The notes below the pieces were generated by a model that worked only from the letters and a program-made list of their open reading frames with translations, did no database searches and had not been told where the DNA came from. This document shows positions 10,405-20,770 of a DNA stretch of 64,000 bases, one piece after another. Made by a program: the position numbers and the translations under genes. The stretch covers positions 121,784,499-121,848,498 of the forward strand of contig CM050446.2 of the NCBI GenBank assembly GCA_027563935.2, read 5' to 3'. Position 1 is the stretch's first letter; each line of letters starts with the position of its first letter. Source of the stretch: Costus lasius (taxonomy: Eukaryota; Streptophyta; Magnoliopsida; Zingiberales; Costaceae).

Positions 10405-11967
10405 CAGCGAGGGAGGATAGAAAACAAAAAGGAATAGAAAATAGGATAGAATGAGAAAATAAAAAAAAAATACTTTCATTTTTCTATCTCTTGTTTTAGG
10501 ATCGGGAAGGAAGGAAAGTTTGCAGCTTCAACTTCTCGCCTCCATTACTGCCACAGACATTGCAGCTTTAACTTCTCGTCTCCATTGCTGCCACAAACGA
10601 CCTCCGATGTGCTGTCGACAGCGTCCACAGCGGAAGAGACGAGGGCGTCGGTTGGGAGAGGTGAGGGCATCGGCGAGGAGGAGGTTTGGGAAAGGCAAGA
10701 GCGTCGGCTGGGAGAGATGAGGGCGTCGGCTGGGAGAGATGGGGGGGTCGGTGAGGAGCAGAAGAGCGTCGGCGAGGTCTAGGAAAGGCGACGGCGTCGG
10801 CTGGGAGAGGCGACGGCGTCGGCAAGTTCTGGGAAAGGCGACGGCGTCAGCTGGGAGAGGCGAGCGGCTGGAGAAGCAGGCGTGAGAAAGAGGCAAGTCG
10901 GCAACTGGAGAAGGCGTCGTTGAAGCAGGTGGAGGCGAGTGGTGTTTTCGAAGCAGGTGGAGGCGAGTCGGCGACTGGAGAAGCGTCGCCGAGAGGTGGA
11001 GGCAAGCGGCGACCGGAGAAGCGTGAGAGGAAGATAGGGTTTCGAGTGTGAAGCGTGAGGTCGTGTGCGCGAGAGTCGAGGCGTGAGAGGGAGAGAAAAA
11101 TGATTTCCGTCTTATTTGGAGGGATTGGTTTGAAGGGAAAAGTGCCCTAAATTTTTCCTCTTTTTTCTTTCCTTTCTTTTTTTTTTTTTTTTACTGAAAC
11201 AAGGGAAAGGGTATATAAATCTTTCCTTTCCCTTCAGATATCCCTCCTCTGAAATAAGCTGTAATAGTTTGTTTCAGTTGAGGGAAATCTGGAGGGAAAA
11301 AAAAATTTATATTTTTTTCTTTGTTTCAGTGAAAAAAAAAAGAAAGGAAAGAAAAGAGAGTGAAAAAAAAGAAAGAAAAGAAAAGAGAGGAAAACTTTGA
11401 GGCAATTTTCCCCTCAAATATTTTCCTCTCATTTGGATAGAAAAATAATTTCATTCTCTCATGTGTACCCTCTCTTGCTCGAAACTCTCCATGTTCTCCC
11501 TCGTCGTCGACGCCCTCCACGCCCTTGCCTCTCTCCCTCGTCTCCAATGCCTTCTCCTCTCCCAGACCTCACCGATGCCCTCCACGTTCTCCCTCGTTGC
11601 CGATGCCCCTCCACGCCCTCATTCTCCCTCGTCCCCGATGCTCTCCATGCCCTTGCCTCTCCCAGACCTCGCCGACACCCTCCACATTCTCCCTCGTCGT
11701 CGATGCCCTCCACGCCCTCGCCTCTCCTAGACCCCGCCGACGCCCTCGCCTCTCCTAGACCTTGTCGACGACCTCCACGTTCTCCCTCATCGCCAATGCC
11801 CTCCACGCCCTCACCTCTCTCCCTCATCGCCGACGCCCTTGTTTTCTTTCCTTATTTGTGAAACAAGGGAGAGGGAAATAATTTTTTTTTCTTTCTTCTC
11901 AATTTTCTTTTTATCCTTTTTTTTTCTCTTTATTTTCTATTCCTCCCTGAAACAGGATGTAAGAATT
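10405..11967. mobile_element. Large fold-back element with GC-rich minisatellite arms
   Basis: Two arms of roughly 780 bases are imperfect inverted copies meeting near 11263. AGGGAGGATAGAAAACAAAAAG near 10410 mirrors the end at about 11960. At the centre, TACTGAAACAAGGGAAAG (near 11192) and CCCTCCTCTGAAATAA (near 11243) mirror TTATTTTTTTCTTTGTTTCAGTG-like sequence (near 11315) and TGTTTCAGTTGAGGGA (near 11268). The left arm holds repeats of GGCGTCGGCTGGGAGAG (10640-10870). The right arm holds their complement-like CTCCACGCCCTCGCCTCTCC repeats (11500-11840). Long open frames here on both strands are products of the repeats, not genes. Confidence 0.7.
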
Positions 11968-13060
11968 GTTTATTCCCTCACTATCGATCGGCCTTCAAGT
12001 TTAGGATTTTTAATCCACCTGATTTGATAAATAAATGAGAATTATTTCTTCTTTGTGCAGAGGATGGCTAGATTGTTTTAATTAGCAAATCTCAGTTTGT
12101 ATTTTACAAGGTATGATAGTAAGAGTTTTGCTCTTGCATTTAGCCATAAATTGATGCAAAAATATAATAATTCTCCAAAAAAGTAATACTTTGCAAGAAC
12201 ATTTTAAGAAGAATAAATCAAGGATCCACTGCAAAGAGCTGATTGAGTTTTTTTTAGAGCATTAATTATGAATACACGATTAGTCACTTGTATGTTCATG
12301 TCTACTAAGTATTTATGCTAGTGTCACAATAAACTTTTCTGCCTACTAATATCGATCGCTATTTTGCTATGGAGTTAAAAAAAAAAAAGTATATTTCGTA
12401 TAAATAAATTTATTTGTGCGCATATTGCTCTCATTATCAAAACAATTATATAATATTGATGGGAACTAAGTTAATTATACATGACTTGGTTCAAGAGTAG
12501 CATTCTTATTTACTCTAAGATCTTGTTATTTATTATTGTCTTTACGTTTGAATTAACTGACGTACTCATACATTTGTATATAAGAACGTAAGTGATTTTC
12601 TAATTAAATATGTAAAAGTAAAAAAGTTAGTTGTTACTCCATAGCAACAATTTTCTTTAATGCATCTTTATTTATTTTTCATGGAATCATTTTCTTTTTA
12701 TCTATTAAAATATTTTCTAACTTAAATGTTCGAAAACTTCTTAAGATTTTGTAGAATCAAATAAGTTATCCAAATAAAAGAGGATCAGAAAACATATCAC
12801 CACAATTAAATAAAATTACATGATTCTATTTTTTTTTAATAATGAAGCAATTTTTTTTAAAAAAAATTTAGAAAAGGTGCTTTTCTAAGAATCTTCTAGT
12901 CATCTGCACTGTTCATACCGGTATTAATACAGGTGGGACGTGGAAGGTCCGCTAGCCCCGCCTCTCGTTAATTCATCGTCAAATGCAAGTGCCAAGTAGA
13001 AAGCCACACAGCACTCCTACTGCAAGTCTGCAACCGATGATCGCTTGGAGGAGTTAGGAA
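11968..13060. other. AT-rich intergenic region upstream of the J-protein gene
   Basis: AT-rich DNA with no coding capacity until about 12930, where composition shifts to mixed just before the start codon at 13061. No promoter motif could be assigned with confidence. Confidence 0.5.
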
Positions 13061-14236
13061 ATGGCCGCGGACAAGAGGTACGGTGGCCGGCGGGAGGTGG
13101 CGGAGCGGTGGCTAGCTATCGCCGAGAGGCTCCTAGACGCTCGCGACCTCGTCGGGAGCAAGCGCTTTGCTGAGCGCGCCATGGAGGAGGACCCCCTCCT
13201 CGACGGCGTCGACCAGGTCCTCGCCGTAGCCGATGTTCTCCTCGCTGGACAATGCCGCATCAACAACCAAGTCGACTGGTATGCCGTCCTCCAACTCCCG
13301 TCTCCCTCCACCACCGCCGCCGGCCGGGACGCTGCAGAAGTCAAGCGCCAGTACCGACGCTTAGTCCCCCTCCTCCATCCCGATCGCAACAGCTATCCCG
13401 GCGCCGACGCCGCATTCAATCTCGTCGCCGATGCATTCGGCGTCCTGTCCGACCCTGACAAGAAGTCCCTCTTTGACGCTGAGATCCGCATCGCCGTCGA
13501 GGCCGGAGCCTCCTCCAAGCCCTCCTACTCTCCGCCTCCCGCTGCCGCAGGTGAACCCTTCTGGACCGCGTGCCCTAGCTGTTTCCACGTGCATCAGTAC
13601 TCCAGGGAGTATCTGAACCTCTCCCTGCGATGCCCCATCTGCCGCCGGCCGTTCTCTGCCGCTGAAGTCTCCTCTCCACCGCCGATCGTTGCCGGGACCG
13701 ACATGTACTACTGCTCTTGGGGCTTCTTCCCTCTAGGGTTTCTCGGAGGGCCAAGCTTCAGGGGCAGCAGCGTCATTGCGACCTCCGACCTCGATGGCGT
13801 ATGGAAACCATTCTATCCAATGTTCCCTAACTGGGATAACAATATCAACTCCCAGGGGCACGACGAGTCTCGGAATAGTGGTAAGAACGGCAAACCTGTC
13901 AAACCCCAATTGGTGCCGGTCGCTAGGAATAGGAAAACAATGGCCAGGAAGATGGTCGGCGGAGAGAGGGTTTTGACTGGTGCGAGCCATGGAGAGGGCA
14001 CTGTGGCGACGGTTATCAATCTTGAAGAAGCAGCAGAAGAGGAAGAAAAAGGGGAAGTTCTGAGAAGTATAAATGTTAATGAAGAATATAAGGGTTTAGA
14101 CAGCAGTGTTGAGAATGATACCGATGACTCGTTGAATTTTGACATCGATGTCGATATAACTAATGACATTCTGAGCAATCTGGACAACCTCCCTTTCCTC
14201 AAGCATGAAGACATTGATCTGAAGAAGCCACAGTAA
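13061..14236 (+). CDS. J-domain (DnaJ/Hsp40) protein with zinc-ribbon motif
   Basis: Single-exon gene, 391 aa, GC-rich at its 5' half. Residues 1-65 form the helical N-terminal segment usual in this plant J-protein family (repeated Ala/Glu/Arg, 'AERLLDARDL'). The J domain runs about 71-140 with the HPD tripeptide at 106-108, the motif that stimulates Hsp70 ATPase. A proline-rich spacer leads to a four-cysteine ribbon, C171-x2-C174 and C191-x2-C194. The C-terminal third is acidic and low in complexity (Glu/Asp clusters near 325-391). Larger members of the family carry an additional DUF3444 domain, which is absent here, so this is the short form. It has no signal peptide and is presumably cytosolic or nuclear. 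The start is the first ATG of the frame and stop is TAA at 14234-14236. Client and specific process are unknown. Confidence 0.93.
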   Translation: MAADKRYGGRREVAERWLAIAERLLDARDLVGSKRFAERAMEEDPLLDGVDQVLAVADVLLAGQCRINNQVDWYAVLQLPSPSTTAAGRDAAEVKRQYRRLVPLLHPDRNSYPGADAAFNLVADAFGVLSDPDKKSLFDAEIRIAVEAGASSKPSYSPPPAAAGEPFWTACPSCFHVHQYSREYLNLSLRCPICRRPFSAAEVSSPPPIVAGTDMYYCSWGFFPLGFLGGPSFRGSSVIATSDLDGVWKPFYPMFPNWDNNINSQGHDESRNSGKNGKPVKPQLVPVARNRKTMARKMVGGERVLTGASHGEGTVATVINLEEAAEEEEKGEVLRSINVNEEYKGLDSSVENDTDDSLNFDIDVDITNDILSNLDNLPFLKHEDIDLKKPQ

Positions 14237-14910
14237 TCTTTTGATAGGTAGTAAATTTGAAAGTCCTAAAAAGGTCGATACAAAGCATGGTAAAACAAGA
14301 AGTGTTTTGGTTAACATTTTTGTAGTGAAGACTGACAATTAAGTACATTTCAGAATTTATACAAGTTAGTAGTGTGTCATTCCCTCCTCAGTATGACCCT
14401 CTATAAATGGTCTTTATGAAATCCACTTCTGATATTAGGCATTACAGTGTATCTTGGCCAGAAAGGTCAGTGCTGATGTGGTGTAAGTTCCTCCTCTAAT
14501 ATTGCTTATAAGCATGGTCCTTTTGAAATCTTCTTTTGAATCTTTATTATGATTATTGACATGTCATTACTCATTACTTGGTCCCTTGGCTAATTATGTA
14601 GCAAGTTTATTATAATCACATGGAATTTCATTCTAGCACCGAGAAGGTTTCCACCATAAGAGAGGCAGCACAATGACCACTGTTTATACTTACTGCAAAT
14701 GCATGGAAACTCATTGTAAGTAACTTTTTTGGCCTATCTATTATCATATAAGGTTTGTTATCTCTAACCATGGTCAATTTAAATATATTATTTTTGTTTT
14801 GTTATTATTCTTCATGTGGTCTTTAATGACAATAGTTGTTCCTTGCATATCTAGAAAAATGGTAGCAAAATTACTATCAGATTTTTAGCATACTGAAGCA
14901 TTGCACATTG
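14237..14910. other. 3' flank of the J-protein gene
   Basis: AT-rich non-coding sequence containing the presumed 3' UTR of the preceding gene. No canonical AATAAA close to the stop codon and no other feature recognised. Confidence 0.4.
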
Positions 14911-15119
14911 TGTTACTTTGTTTGAACTTTAATAGACTACAGAATGGTTTAATATAGTTGAGAGGAAAGAAAGGAAGGCATATTTTATTAAACTCGTACA
15001 AAAAGGTACGATATATATATAGTGTCATCAATGTAAGACTTAAAGACTTACAAGAAAAAATAGTTTCAGACTAAAAATATGTTAATAAACTTATTGTATA
15101 ATAACTAATAATTATAACA
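14911..15119 (-). mobile_element. 3' LTR of an old Ty1-copia element
   Basis: 209 bp bounded by TGTTA...TAACA on either strand. On the minus strand it follows the purine tract AAGGAGGAG (polypurine tract, 15120-15130) that ends the RNase H remnant. It holds a TATATATATA stretch (15011-15020) and an ATAAAATA signal further on, as expected of an LTR promoter and poly(A) site. The matching 5' LTR is not in view. Confidence 0.7.
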
Positions 15120-15640
15120 CTCCTCCTTAAGCTAAGCAAAGAAATCAATTGTGTCTCATTTGCTACATAAATTGTGAATTGAGTAGAGATTTTGTGACGA
15201 TATCAACAAGCTGATTTCTGAAGTTGTGAAAGGAGTGGAATCTTCTTGGTCTTAATAATATCTATAATAAGATGACAATCAGCTTTAATGTACTTGGTTC
15301 TCTTATAAAAAACTTGATTACTTGTTTTATATATTGCTATTTGATTATCATAACAAATGACCATTGGATTATCTTGTTGTAGATCTAAAATTGCTGAAAA
15401 GAGTGTGAATTTTAGTCATCTCACAAGCGATGTGTCATGACATGCCGCTAATTTCCTGCTCTTAAATGGGCAATAATGTTTTTTCTTACTTGCCAAGTGA
15501 TTTAATTTCCCCAAACATAGGTGTAAAAGTCAAATGTAGCTCTTTTGTTTTTTGGACTTCCAGCACAATCAACGTCAAAGTGAACTTTCATCACTTAAGA
15601 CTGTGGGAGCTACTTTTGCTAGTTTGACCAAAGCCGGGTT
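15120..15640 (-). pseudogene. Ty1-copia RNase H / 3' pol remnant
   Basis: Minus-strand translation shows the terminal RNase H block of a Ty1-copia polyprotein: a degraded 'SRKLAACHDTS', then 'YDNQIAIYKTSNQVFYKRTK' followed by 'IKADCHLIID', corresponding to the conserved DNQ-A-I ... ERTKHIEIDCH region of the family. Stops and at least one frame change break it. It leads directly into the polypurine tract and 3' LTR. Reverse transcriptase, integrase and gag are absent, so this is the 3' end only. Confidence 0.8.
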
Positions 15641-15828
15641 AGATAAGCTTAAAACTATTTAGATAAACTGCTAAGCAGTTTAGAAATGTTGTGTTATTCT
15701 ATTAAGTAGAAATATATATATGCATTTAAAATTAAGCAATCTATGACAAGCAAAATATTTTAAGAACATCCATATAGAATTATCATATACAATAAAATGT
15801 GTCTTCGGTGCATACAAAATATAATTCG

Positions 15829-17135
15829 CTACATATTTAATATCATTAAACTCAATACAATCTGATTGCGAAGCATTTCTACATCTGTAGAATTTATTTG
15901 ATCTTCAACATTTTTTTTTTCAGAATCTTCATATTCATTTTCCAGAACAACTTCAGAATCAATCTCAAATTCTTCAAAAATTGCATCTGAAACGATGGTT
16001 TGCCTAATATAATTATGCAATGTCATTGTTGCAATTACAATTTTAAGTTTTATATGCAAACGAAGGCATGTCCAGTAATATATCCTACCTCTTTTTTCAC
16101 TCTCCAAAACATCTTTTAATGACACTTCTAAGAGTGGAGCATGTGTTATTAAACATTTTTTTAAGCCCTTGAGGTGGTTGCCCTTGTTGAAATTCTCGAA
16201 GATGGTATCTGACTCCTCTATATGGGCTAAGGTACCCACTTATTTGTGAGTATCCAACATCAACTAAATAATATTTTTATGTAAATTTCATATTTAATCA
16301 TAATTAATAATTATTTTGACTTAATAAAATAAATTATAATGCAATACCTAGAGGAGGTTTTGGAAAAATGGTGTATTTATTGCTCTTGATTGGATACGAG
16401 CATAATGAGCAGAACCTTCAAATCCAGCTAGTATGTAAGTGAATTTCATATCAAAGTTGCATACTGCTAAGATATTTTAGATCGGTCGACCTTTTCTTCC
16501 TATAAATCGCAGTTGATCATGAAGTGGTATAACTGCATCTATATGTGTACCATTAAATGTATCTTATAAAATATTAAGGTAGATGATTAGAATAATTTAT
16601 CATCCAAATATATCATACATAATATAAATTATCTTTAATTACCTTACAATGAGGCATGCAACAATCATCCCTTAATATCTGAATTGAAATGTCTTGAAGG
16701 CCATTACCAAGAGGCTTTATCAAATCTTTTGAAAGCTTATACATTGATTTCAACACTTCATGAAAGACTCTGTTTACAGTTTCACTTGAATGTTAGAAAT
16801 CTTTTTTGTACCTATCTGTTCGAAGCACCTTGAGCTAATGTATACATGAAAAGGCCAACCTTTTCAATAATTGACATTTGCCTCAAGGGCCTTAGATCGT
16901 ATGACTCCTCTAAAGTATTACATCATTGTAAAAAGGCTACTCGATTATTCGCCTACATCTTTCAGGGTCGCCTTTTATTATTTCTCTCATCTATCTTATA
17001 CATATATACTCAGATGTCATGCAAGGTGTTTTGTTTATATATGTTTTGTAATACTCTTCTATTGCAACAGTTGTATAGCGAACTAGCCCCCAAAACTCAT
17101 CACTCGAATTTTTAACATCCACAATATCTTCAATA
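15829..17135 (-). pseudogene. PIF/Harbinger transposase, decayed
   Basis: Minus-strand reading gives successive pieces of a DDE_Tnp_4 Harbinger transposase with stops and frame changes: an N-terminal piece (about 17135-16950), 'LFMYTLAQGASNR' near 16830, 'SSETVNRVFHEVLKSMYKLS' near 16780, 'FNGTHIDAVIPLHDQLRF' near 16540, 'FDMKFTYILAGFEGSAHYAR' near 16440, 'YRGVRYHLREFQ' near 16200, and the final helix region to 15829. In the family the first two catalytic Asp lie in DGTH and AHD. Here they read NGTH and AHY, so the enzyme would be inactive even without the stops. It forms one element with the Myb/SANT-like frame at 17674-18538. Confidence 0.85.
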
Positions 17136-17320
17136 TCCTCAATTTCCTATAAAGATTCAATCTCACTGCTCTCATTGTTTTCAGGATCTATATCTACAAA
17201 AATCACATATATAAGACTTACATACCTCAATTAACCATACAAATTATTACTTACATCCTTTAATCAAGCAAAATGAAGATTAAGTAAATGTTTGCATATA
17301 TAAACAATACAACATAAACT

Positions 17321-17540
17321 AACCAAATATTCATACAAATCAACTAAACTGTTCAAACAACCAAATGTTCATAATCACATTAAGTTCTACTTCATACAAG
17401 CAAATGTTCATAACCAAACCAAATGTTCATACAAACCAACTAAACTGTTCAAACAACTAAATGTTCATAACAATACAACATCAAGTTCTACTTCATACAT
17501 GTAAATGTTCATAACCGAACCAAATGTTCAAACAAGCAAA
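17321..17540. repeat. AACCAAATGTTCATAC tandem repeat, about 2.2 units of 96-101 bp
   Basis: Units start at about 17321, 17417 and 17518, each opening with AACCAAAT(A/G)TTC. The first two continue through AACTAAACTGTTCAAACAAC and AAGTTCTACTTCATACA. It lies between the two protein remnants of the Harbinger element. Confidence 0.75.
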
Positions 17541-17673
17541 TACAACCAAAACAAGCATCCAGTACTTGTTACAACCAAGACTATTTCCTTGTTTCTTCAT
17601 AGTGGTAATTCAACCAAGATATTTTTGCTTCAAGGGTATTCAGTTCTAACCATATGGCTCTTTTTGTCTTTTG

Positions 17674-18538
17674 TTATAATAGTTTTGTTACAAAATTAAA
17701 GAACTGAATATCTTGTACCACTTTTAGAATATTTTGTAGCTCTCTTACAACCTCACAAATGCTACACCCTGAAGACTCTAGTATCTTCTTTTCAATGATT
17801 GTTTTTTGTTGAATAGAATTATTCAACATGTGTATATCTTCCTTTAATTCATTTGCAGATTGACTCTTTGCTTTTCTTTTACCACTCTTATTGCTACTGT
17901 TTGGTAATGACGTTCTATGGTGTTGTGGTACATCTATCGGAGTGTATGCAAGATCATCCACTCTAATTTCTTCATCACTCTCATCAACTATAGCGGGTGT
18001 ACTACAAAATTCTCCTATAGCTACAATTTATCTAAATATAATATTGTTTTTCTTCCCAATGTCAGATAAAGACCTTTTGTTCGAAATTTGGCATAATCTT
18101 AACCTACAAATACAATAGATATGTAAATCAAATAATCATATATTAAAATAAGCAAATTAAATTCATACTGCAATCTTGGTCGCCCACCACTCTTGGGATG
18201 CATCCACGGTATCCAACCTTGCATCCCATCCTAACTCAGTCTCCTTCCCCTTTAGTTCTTTCCATAATTTTTAGTCAATTTTCAATTGATCCCGTATATT
18301 TTTTTAACTTGACTCTATTATATTGTAGTCCGCTAAGTTGTTCAAAATTTTTAATTATAAATTTCCAACATTGGGCATTAAAATGACTACTAGGGCGGAA
18401 ATTCTTCTCTGTTGCGGTAATAGATACATCACAGAATATTAAGATAGTTTGAAAATTCCATGTTGCCTTTGTTTTGTTTGCCATCAATACTTCAAGATGT
18501 GTAAAGAGACATGTATTAGTATGAATACAATTCAACAA
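17674..18538 (-). pseudogene. PIF/Harbinger accessory protein (Myb/SANT-like, Myb_DNA-bind_3), decayed
   Basis: Minus-strand pieces match the plan of the second Harbinger protein, which binds the transposon ends with the transposase. 'TKATWNFQTILIFCDV' and 'HFNAQCWKFIIKNFEQLSG' (18538-18330) are followed, after a frameshift near 18290, by 'LWKELKGKETELGWDARLDT' and 'ASQEWWATKI' (about 18260-18185), the trihelix-type core. The C-terminal 95-codon frame (17961-17674) has a basic segment (SGKRKAKS) and a helical tail. Frames do not join, so it is a pseudogene. Family assignment is from motif recognition. Confidence 0.75.
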
Positions 18539-18999
18539 TAAAAAAATAAAAAACTATACATACATGATCATAAAAAGGTAGTAAACATCTAAGTTATGTA
18601 AGATCATCAAGCAAGGATGTATAACAACATATATTAGTATAACAGAGTTTGGCTCGGGTAATGGCTAGCATGTCAGAGAGGATATGACTAGAATTACCAT
18701 CACTTTGAAGTGATTATTAATGTTTTAGTGTAACCGGTTGGTTTGTACTCATGTTTTTAGCTAAGCCAAAAGCACTAGATATTGTGGCTCTTCATAAAAG
18801 AAAGAATTTACTATGGATAAATAATCAATAGGTCTAGATAATAACATTGTTCTTTATATCTCGAAATCTCAAAGTTTAGTTGTCAAATGAACCAAAACAA
18901 TATCCGGATCTAGCAATACACTTAAAAGGAGATAAATGAAACAAAATATAATAATTCATATTGAAGTCTTAAGGAAATCTTGGCTTCATAGAAATGAAA

Positions 19000-19577
19000 T
19001 TTTTGTCACCTTCGTCGACGATGGATAAAAATTTCTGTCACACTCAATCAAGGATAAAATTTTTTGCAAGCGATGGAGAGATGAGCATACGATGGCGATT
19101 AGGGCAGGCAAACGCAATCAACAGCTGGCAATGGAGCAGGCGACGGTGAGCGCAAGTGGTGGAGCCTATGGGTTTAAAGGATTAGGTGACGTAGATGACA
19201 GTGAAGATGTTTGGCGAGGATCCCCTTGATGGAGCAGGCGTAGGTAGTGGTGGCGAGCTTGACTGTTGGAGGGGACGACCATAAGGATTAGGGTTTTGGC
19301 AATGGAAGGAGAAAGGGCCGAGCGCAAGGGAGCGCTTACAACGGGTCGAGCAAAGAGTTCCTTTCGTTTTTTTTCGCTTTAGTGGGTGCGTGGATTTTTT
19401 TTTTTCTTTGCAAGTGTGACGCGAGTGGGCGCTAGAAGCTTGCTTCTTTTTGCTTGCCATCTACAGTAAAACTTCTCGGGCCACGCTTGAGAAATTGCAT
19501 TCCAAACAGTGCAACTTCTCAAAAATAGCGGGCCACACCCGCACAAGCTGTTGGCCCACAGCTCCAAATGTGCCCTT
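19000..19577. mobile_element. Probable right terminal region of the Harbinger element
   Basis: The minus strand from 19577 reads TAAGGGCACATTTGGAGCTG, compatible with a 3-bp TTA/TAA target copy and a G-rich Harbinger-like end. Next to it is a hairpin (TTGAGAAATTGCA ... TGCAACTTCTCAA, 19489-19520). GC-rich leader-like sequence (19080-19350) precedes the coding remnants on that strand. I could not find a matching left terminus near 15640-15830, so the boundary is tentative. Confidence 0.4.
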
Positions 19578-20110
19578 AAGTCTCCACGTGTTTTTTTTTC
19601 GAGAAGAAGAGTTTTTCCTATAGTGCCTATTAGATAGTGTAAAAATTTTAAACCGACCTAATTACATTGTTTAGGATTTTACATGAAACTAATTGACTAC
19701 TTCTAAGCAAATAATATATCATAGTATGTGATACAAGATATAACTTTGTTTCCAACAAATCAATGTAATACATGTGCATCAATATCTTAAAGTAGTCATC
19801 ATGCTGATTTTTTAGTTGGAAAGGAAGGGAGAATCAAGTGGCTTACTACTAAAGTATTCACGTTTCTTATAGAATATTCATATATTACTTTCCTTAAGAT
19901 AAGAAAAGGACTTTGGTTATTTATGAGACCAAATATAATGCAATACAAGGATTAACCAACACAAGATCAAATCAAACTTCTTAGTAATACTAGTCCTAGG
20001 CAACTTAAGAATGTTGCCGCTTGACAAGTCACTTAGTTGTTCAACATTAGACTTGAGTCACTTCAACACCTCCAAAGATATCTCATCCCGAGCACCTAAG
20101 TCCAAGATTT
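19578..20110. other. AT-rich intergenic sequence
   Basis: No coding frame, terminal repeat or RNA gene recognised. Confidence 0.4.
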
Positions 20111-20197
20111 AAAGTATCAGGCAGTGCGAGCAGTACATACTGGTCCTCGTCCATGGATTGGTACTGGTACATGGTCGGTACCAACTATGTAAGTAAG

Positions 20198-20712
20198 TAA
20201 TATATATATATATATATATGTATATACATGTATGTATATACATGTATATACATACATGTATGTATATACATGTATATACATACATGTATGTACATACATG
20301 TATGTACATACATGTATATACATATACATGTATGTATATATACATACATGTATGTATATACATGTATATACATACATGTATGTACATACATGTATGTATA
20401 TATACATACATGTATGTAACATATACATACATATACATACATATACATACATACATGTATATACATATACATGTATGTATATATACATATACATGTATGT
20501 ATATATACATACATGTATGTATATACATGTATATACATACATGTATGTATATATACATACATGTATGTATATACATGTATATACATACATGTATGTACAT
20601 ACATGTATGTGTACATACATGTATGTATATATACATACATGTATGTAACATATACATACATATACATACATATACATACATATACATACATATACATACA
20701 TATATATATATG
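20198..20712. repeat. TACATACATGTATGTATATA microsatellite/palindromic satellite
   Basis: About 515 bases made only of TA, CATA and TGTA words. A higher-order unit of roughly 60-170 bases repeats, marked by the block TGTATGTAACATATACATAC at about 20411 and 20640. Because TACATGTA is its own complement the tract can form many hairpins. The apparent open frames on both strands consist of a handful of residues (Met, Tyr, Ile, His, Val, Thr, Cys) and are not genes. Flanks at 20110-20180 and 20713-20770 share GGTAC-rich words such as TTGGTACTGGTAC. Confidence 0.95.
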
Positions 20713-20770
20713 TCAGCACCATTGGTACGGAATCGTTATAAAAAATTAGTTTACTAGTACGGACCAGTAT

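Noticed and set aside
10520..11861. Arg/Ser/Pro-rich frames of 65-154 codons on both strands
   Set aside because: They arise from the GC-rich minisatellites of the fold-back element and have no domain or codon signal.
20109..20757. Long open frames of 140-200 codons on both strands made of Met, Tyr, Ile, His, Val, Thr and Cys
   Set aside because: Direct translation of the TACATGTA satellite; no sequence complexity, all frames open for the same reason.
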